DNA of 64,000 nucleotides from JBBSJZ01 sp041751935 (GTDB taxonomy: Bacteria; Planctomycetota; Planctomycetia; Pirellulales; Pirellulaceae). Below are positions 59,652 through 64,000 of the stretch, in pieces. Under the pieces are notes generated by a model, which worked only from the letters and a program-made list of their open reading frames with translations, searched no databases and had not been told where the DNA came from. The stretch spans positions 122,764-186,763 of the forward strand of contig JBGSIA010000166.1 of the NCBI GenBank assembly GCA_041751935.1, in the 5' to 3' direction. The first letter of the stretch is position 1. Each line of letters starts with the position of its first letter. A program made the position numbers and the translations under genes.

Positions 59652-60866
59652 ATGTTAAAAAACACGGTCAAGACTGGATTTACACTGGTCGAATTGTTGG
59701 TCGTAATTGCTATTATCGGTGTTTTAGTGGGACTGCTACTCCCGGCCGTTCAAGCGGCTCGCGAAGCCGCCAGGCGAATGTCTTGTTCGAATAATTTTAA
59801 GCAAATTGGTCTCGCGATTCACAATTACCATGCCGCGTTTGAACAATTGCCGAAGCAGGGGTCCGGGACATGCCGTTTCAATTCAGTGGCTCAATCAAAC
59901 GGTGCTACTGCGGCCGATGTGCCGGTTTCAAGTGACGCAAATGAATTGAGTTGGATCGCCGGCTTGCTTCCATTTTGCGAACAACAAGCATTGTGGGAGC
60001 AACTAAGCAACCCACTGATTGATCCTATTACCGGATCTCGATTTCCTTCTTTTGGTCCGAACCCACGGCGCAGCTTAACAATGCATGGCGCCGCTCGATA
60101 CGAACCCTACCTCACCAACATTGCCACTTTTCGTTGTCCATCGGATCCCGGAATTGGATTGCCCTCACAAGGCCGGACCAATTATGCGTGTTGCTTAGGG
60201 GATGGAAGTGACCAAACCGGGCGAGGAGGAACAAACGATGACGGGACCATCACTCAAGCTAACGCAATTGCTCGCTCAGCGCGGTGCCGAGGAATGTTCG
60301 TGCCGCGGACCCGAATTTCTTTTCGTGATATTCTAGATGGGACGGCAAACACGATTTGCGCGGGCGAGATTATCACGGATTTGGGTGACAGTGACAAGCG
60401 TACAAAGGGTTTGGGACGTGTGTCCGGTGCCGGGCGTCCATGGAACACTCCGTTGCTGTGTCAGGCTGCGGTTGATCCGGCACAGCCTAAATTCTGGTTA
60501 GCCACAGGATTCACTGGAGGTCTTGGCTTCATCGGAAATCAAGAGGAAGGGCGAGGCTACGCATGGGCGCTCGGACGACCGTTCTATTCTGGAATGACAA
60601 CCACTACTCCTCCTAATTCCGAGGTGTGCTTGGTAACAACGACTGATAATGATTCGCAGACGCCTCCCAGCAGTCGCCACCAAGGTGGATGCCACGTCCT
60701 CATGGGCGATGGCGCCGTGCGATTTATCACAGACTCGATCGACGCAGGCAATCTTAATAGTCCAAATGTTGACTACGGCCCGCCCGCTGGCTCGCAAAGC
60801 CCCTACGGCTTGTGGGGCTCCTTAGGAACTCGAGCCAGTTCCGAAGTTATCAATTCTAATTTTTAA
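59652..60866 (+). CDS. DUF1559 pilin-like protein
   Basis: A 404-residue protein of the DUF1559 (SBP_bac_10) family, the largest paralogous group of Planctomycetota. The N-terminus is a type IV prepilin-like segment: GFTLVELLVVIAIIGVLVGL at residues 9-28 with the Gly-Phe processing site, then LLPAVQAAREAARRMSCSNNFKQIGLAIHNY. C-terminal mark: CHVLMGDGAVRFITDSID near residues 350-370. The ATG at 59652 has GGAG at 59642-59645 as ribosome-binding site. Its role may be in pseudopilus or surface structures, which is still uncertain in the literature. It lies downstream of the sigma/FecR pair. Confidence 0.95.
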   Translation: MLKNTVKTGFTLVELLVVIAIIGVLVGLLLPAVQAAREAARRMSCSNNFKQIGLAIHNYHAAFEQLPKQGSGTCRFNSVAQSNGATAADVPVSSDANELSWIAGLLPFCEQQALWEQLSNPLIDPITGSRFPSFGPNPRRSLTMHGAARYEPYLTNIATFRCPSDPGIGLPSQGRTNYACCLGDGSDQTGRGGTNDDGTITQANAIARSARCRGMFVPRTRISFRDILDGTANTICAGEIITDLGDSDKRTKGLGRVSGAGRPWNTPLLCQAAVDPAQPKFWLATGFTGGLGFIGNQEEGRGYAWALGRPFYSGMTTTTPPNSEVCLVTTTDNDSQTPPSSRHQGGCHVLMGDGAVRFITDSIDAGNLNSPNVDYGPPAGSQSPYGLWGSLGTRASSEVINSNF

Positions 60867-60912
60867 TCGTGTTTTATTAATCCCCGAGGAATAGTATTGT
60901 TCAGGCGATGCA

Positions 60913-60935
60913 ACAGCATCTCCAATAGGTGCTGT
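60913..60935 (+). terminator. Hairpin after DUF1559 gene
   Basis: Arms 60913-60920 and 60928-60935 pair over eight positions including one G-T wobble, with a seven-base loop. It sits 47 bases after the DUF1559 stop and 75 bases before the next sulfatase. No U-run follows. It may end or slow transcription between the genes, though it could be chance. Confidence 0.3.
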
Positions 60936-61010
60936 GCATATCGAGTTAATGGAAGGTGTGCATTTGGAGGAAGCTAACAAGTCGGAAAGCAATAAGTAAT
61001 CGTGAGCATA

Positions 61011-62612
61011 ATGAAATTCAAAACGACAGCCGCTTTTGCATCCCTGTTGGTTGTGTATGTTCTCGGCAGCGTGCGAACGCATGCGAGCGACACGCACACC
61101 AATGTCCTGTTCATCTATGTTGAAGATCTTGGGTACTACACCAACGAACGTGCAGCGCGAGAACCTATTTCAAAGATAGCTGGACTCGAAACGCCAAATC
61201 TTGATGCGCTCGCAAACCAGAGCGTGGTGTTCACGCACGCGTTCTGCGGCCAGAGCGTTTGTTCGCCGAGCAAAGGAGCGATCTACAGCGGGCTGATGCC
61301 ACATGCGAACGGGATATGGCGAAACGTGTTCAATCGAAATGGTTCCCGCGGTGGCCCAGAGAATTGGATTCCGTTGCCCAGTCCGCTCACGCGCGAGAAC
61401 GATCCATCGAACACAGGCGTTGGTGGTATGCACGAAGATTTGCCGACTCTTGTTGAGAAATTAAAAGCCCAAGACGTGTACTGCGCGTTGTCCGGAAAAC
61501 TGCACGTACAACCTGCACGCAAATTCCCGTACGACGTCTTCGTCGATGAAGGCGACTTGGAGACCGTCATCAAGAATGCTGGCGACATACCTTGGTTCTT
61601 CTGGTGCAATCCCGGCCAGACGCACGCACCGTTCTGGAAGTCGATTCAGAGCAAGCTGATGAACCCAAAGGATCACAATTCGGCGCCGAAAGATGTGGAT
61701 TTGAGCAAAATTCAAATGCTGCCTTGGTTGCCGGATACGCCAGCGGCACGGATCGACCTTGCTCAGTACTACTCGAACGTTTTGGTCATCGATGAGTTCG
61801 TCGGTTCGATGATGCGGAAACTTGAGGCGTCGGGGCAGGCTGATCGTACCATCGTGGTCTTCACGGGCGACCACGGTATTCCGGTTCAACGTGGTAAAAC
61901 GTCTGTTTACCCGGCAGGGACTCAGGTTCCGTGCTTCATCAAAGGCCCAGGCGTCGCGGGACAGAGGGTGATCAAAACACCGATTTCGCAATGCGATTTC
62001 AATCCGACGTTTCTTGAGGCCTTTGGTGTCGCTGCCGAGCCGGATTGCCACGGATCATCGTTGTGGCCGATCCTCGCGGGCAAAGCCGATTTCGTGATGG
62101 GTCGGCAGACCGTGATGACAGAGACGAACAACAGTTTTATGTCCACACAAACGAAATCGAACCAGCGAGGCAACCAAACTGCCGCGCGAGCGGTCTGTGA
62201 CGGACGGTTCTATTTCATCGCAAATGTCGTGCAGGATAAGATCAAACTGCCTGAGTCAGAAGCACTGTTCGTGGGAAGCGGATTCGGCGAGTATGGTGAT
62301 CCGGGACCGCAGTATGAAATCGATCTGCACGATGAAACGATTCGACAAAAAGACCAGCAACCGCTGCCCTATGAGTTACTGCGTCAACTATGCATGAGCG
62401 ATGCGCCGCCGGAAGAGCTTTACGACCTCGATTCCGATCCGTGGGCCATCAACAATTTGATCCACAATCCGAAGTACACCAAAACTGCTGAGAAGATGCG
62501 TGCCGAAATGGTGAGTTGGCGTGAACAGACCAATGACGTCAACGTTCACCCGAGTAACATTCCTCGGCGAACAAATGCGTCCGTTACCAGCAACCCAAAT
62601 CAGTCCCAGTAG
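61011..62612 (+). CDS. Sulfatase with atypical CSPSK active-site motif
   Basis: A 533-residue sulfatase-fold protein with signal peptide (residues 1-26). The first metal motif reads FIYVEDLGYY, where most sulfatases have Asp-Asp, so the first acidic residue is Glu (residue 38). The maturation site is Cys84 in SVCSPSKGAIYSGL: Lys88 takes the place of Arg in the Cys-x-Pro-Ser-Arg signature. A later motif is VVFTGDHGIPVQRGK near residue 290, the Asp-His-Gly form seen in heparan-sulfatase-like groups. The ATG at 61011 is preferred to the GTG at 61002. The gene ends 8 bases before the lyase, so they form one unit. It could work on a glycan sulfate or be an inactive paralogue. Confidence 0.85.
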   Translation: MKFKTTAAFASLLVVYVLGSVRTHASDTHTNVLFIYVEDLGYYTNERAAREPISKIAGLETPNLDALANQSVVFTHAFCGQSVCSPSKGAIYSGLMPHANGIWRNVFNRNGSRGGPENWIPLPSPLTRENDPSNTGVGGMHEDLPTLVEKLKAQDVYCALSGKLHVQPARKFPYDVFVDEGDLETVIKNAGDIPWFFWCNPGQTHAPFWKSIQSKLMNPKDHNSAPKDVDLSKIQMLPWLPDTPAARIDLAQYYSNVLVIDEFVGSMMRKLEASGQADRTIVVFTGDHGIPVQRGKTSVYPAGTQVPCFIKGPGVAGQRVIKTPISQCDFNPTFLEAFGVAAEPDCHGSSLWPILAGKADFVMGRQTVMTETNNSFMSTQTKSNQRGNQTAARAVCDGRFYFIANVVQDKIKLPESEALFVGSGFGEYGDPGPQYEIDLHDETIRQKDQQPLPYELLRQLCMSDAPPEELYDLDSDPWAINNLIHNPKYTKTAEKMRAEMVSWREQTNDVNVHPSNIPRRTNASVTSNPNQSQ

Positions 62613-62620
62613 TCACATTT

Positions 62621-64000
62621 ATGAGCGACAATCACAGACTAGTGGTACCGGCTTTCGGGGCATTTTTGCTTCTATTGAGTCTGATACAAATCAGTACTGC
62701 GGCGGAATATAAACCGCCGCGAGCAGACCAGATTTTGCTGACGCTTGAACCACAGCATCCGCGCTTGATTCTGACGCCGCAGCGAATCAGTGAACTCAAG
62801 CAGATTATCGCTGGAGATCAGGTTGCATCAGACGTTTATCGCTCGGTCATTCAGGACGCTGATGAGATGCTCGACCAGCCTCCGTTCATTTATGAACTGC
62901 GTGATGGCCGTCGCCTGCTCTACGTCAGCAGTGATGTACTTCATCGCGTTGAGATATTAGCGATGTCTTATCTGATGACTGATGAGCGAAAATACGCCGA
63001 TCGAACTTGGGTAGAGCTCGAGGCTATAGCGAACTTCAAAGATTGGAACCCCGATCACTTCCTCGACACAGCCGTGATGACGCATGCGTGCGCGATCGGA
63101 TATGACTGGCTGTTCTCGCAGTGGACCGACCAACAAAGAAATCTTCTGCGTGAAGCAATGGTGGACAAAGGGTTGAAGCCGACCCTAAAAGTCTATGCAC
63201 AGAACAGTGGATGGCACACTCAAACTCACAATTGGAATCAGGTGTGCAACGGCGGCATCGGACTTGGCGCACTCGCCATTGCCGAAGACGAACCGGAACT
63301 GGCCAGCGAGATACTGGCCAACGCTATGGTGAGTTTACCTCGAGCCATGGCTGCGTACGCTCCCGATGGTGGCGGAGGCGAAGGGGCAACGTATTGGAGC
63401 TTTGGTTGTCGCTACAACGCCCTATTTCTCTCGGCTCTGGACACTGCGATTGGCAAGGACTTCGGACTGAGCCAAGTGGACGGGTTCAAACAGAGCGTTG
63501 ACTATCAGATCTACCTTTCTGGACACGACCGACTCAGTTTCGACTTCTGCGACTGCGTCCTGACTCGCCTTTCGACACCTCAGCATTTCTGGATGGCGAA
63601 GAAGTATGAGACCCCTCGGTACGCTTGGTTTCGCTATGCCGCGCTTCGCGACGGGCAAGGCGGTGGTGTCAAGGATTTGATGTGGTTCGATGCGAGCGTG
63701 AAGCAATACGATCGATCGCAGATGCCGCTGGACCGCTGTTTCGGCGGCGTTGAGGTCGCCTCGATGCGCGACTCGTGGGATGATGAAAACGGATTCATCG
63801 TCGCACTTCAAGGAGGCAGCAATCGCGGAAACCATCGACACTTGGATCTTGGCAGCTTTATCTTAGAAGCTGACGGCGTTCGCTGGATCATTGATTCTGG
63901 CAAAGAGCCTGAGACCTACCAAAAACATACAAACAAAATCGATCGCTGGGATTTTTATCGCACGCGTGCTGAAGGCCACAACACGCTCGTTTTCAATCCT
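62621..64000 (+). CDS. Heparinase II/III-type polysaccharide lyase, cut by window end
   Basis: The first 460 residues of a lyase; the frame is open to the last base. It starts with a signal peptide (MSDNHRLVVPAFGAFLLLLS, cleavage near TAA-EYK). Residues about 45-330 form the alpha/alpha toroid, with HPRLILTPQRISELKQI at its start and HNWNQVCNGGIGLGALAIAE near 205, a typical heparinase II/III-type motif (catalytic Asn/His-Trp region). The beta part begins near 385 (VEVASMRDSWDDENGFIVALQ). YRTRAEGHNTLVFNP at the end is also conserved. It should split uronic-acid-containing glycan by beta-elimination. Its position directly after the sulfatase supports the same substrate. The missing part is off the right edge. 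Confidence 0.92.
   Translation, partial: MSDNHRLVVPAFGAFLLLLSLIQISTAAEYKPPRADQILLTLEPQHPRLILTPQRISELKQIIAGDQVASDVYRSVIQDADEMLDQPPFIYELRDGRRLLYVSSDVLHRVEILAMSYLMTDERKYADRTWVELEAIANFKDWNPDHFLDTAVMTHACAIGYDWLFSQWTDQQRNLLREAMVDKGLKPTLKVYAQNSGWHTQTHNWNQVCNGGIGLGALAIAEDEPELASEILANAMVSLPRAMAAYAPDGGGGEGATYWSFGCRYNALFLSALDTAIGKDFGLSQVDGFKQSVDYQIYLSGHDRLSFDFCDCVLTRLSTPQHFWMAKKYETPRYAWFRYAALRDGQGGGVKDLMWFDASVKQYDRSQMPLDRCFGGVEVASMRDSWDDENGFIVALQGGSNRGNHRHLDLGSFILEADGVRWIIDSGKEPETYQKHTNKIDRWDFYRTRAEGHNTLVFNP

Overview
The window looks like a chromosomal segment of a marine-type member of the Planctomycetota, most likely Pirellulaceae (Rhodopirellula/Rubripirellula-like). The signs are a DUF1559 pilin-like protein with a small lipoprotein beside it, an exosortase of the XrtU type, several secreted sulfatases, a sigma factor of the Rhodopirellula/Verrucomicrobium type paired with a FecR/LamG protein, a Minf_1886 protein, and many signal-peptide proteins of unknown function. 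This assignment rests on gene content only. No rRNA, tRNA, CRISPR array, prophage or insertion sequence was recognised.

Layout. 1-2.6 kb: two unknown proteins, one with an N-terminal zinc ribbon. 2.6-11.4 kb: a long leftward run, tightly overlapped in its middle: lipoprotein, small membrane protein, GldG-like membrane protein with a GATase-like domain, ABC ATPase, ABC-2 permease, DUF3467 protein, Maf pyrophosphatase, DUF1573 protein. 11.4-15.1 kb: a sparse stretch, a truncated DUF1579 gene, a DoxX-like protein, an unknown secreted protein and an Lgt with an inserted PDZ-like segment. 15.1-17.6 kb: two glycosyltransferases. 17.8-24.5 kb: a 1132-residue transglutaminase-DUF2126 protein, divergent from a zinc metallopeptidase, a Tat-exported TIM-barrel protein and a Ca2+/Na+ antiporter. 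24.6-31.3 kb: a six-gene leftward operon joining a ribose-type sugar ABC importer to a fused MlaF-MlaE transporter and a membrane-anchored protein that may replace MlaD. 31.5-37.6 kb: TPR protein, exosortase U and a Wzc-like tyrosine autokinase, pointing to surface polysaccharide and protein sorting. 37.9-43.3 kb: a methyltransferase with a signal peptide, Minf_1886, PSP1 and WD40 proteins, a terpene-cyclase-like repeat protein and a coiled-coil protein; a perfect 21-bp inverted repeat sits between Minf_1886 and PSP1. 43.5-46.8 kb: RimO, PgsA and a CPBP protease.

46.8-64 kb is a catabolic and regulatory region for sulfated polysaccharides: sulfatase, FG-GAP/sialidase fusion, ribulokinase, thioredoxin 2, a second sulfatase, then sigma factor - FecR/LamG - sulfatase as a translationally coupled chain, the small lipoprotein and DUF1559 protein, a sulfatase with a Cys-Ser-Pro-Ser-Lys active-site motif, and the start of a heparinase II/III-type lyase cut by the window end. 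The sulfatase at the end of the sigma chain is broken: a TAA codon directly follows the catalytic cysteine, an internal segment is deleted with a frame change, and a metal-site Asn is lost. The sulfatases, lyase, sialidase and ribulokinase could together degrade a sulfated, uronate-containing glycan, with the sigma/FecR pair as a dedicated switch; this is inference from gene content.
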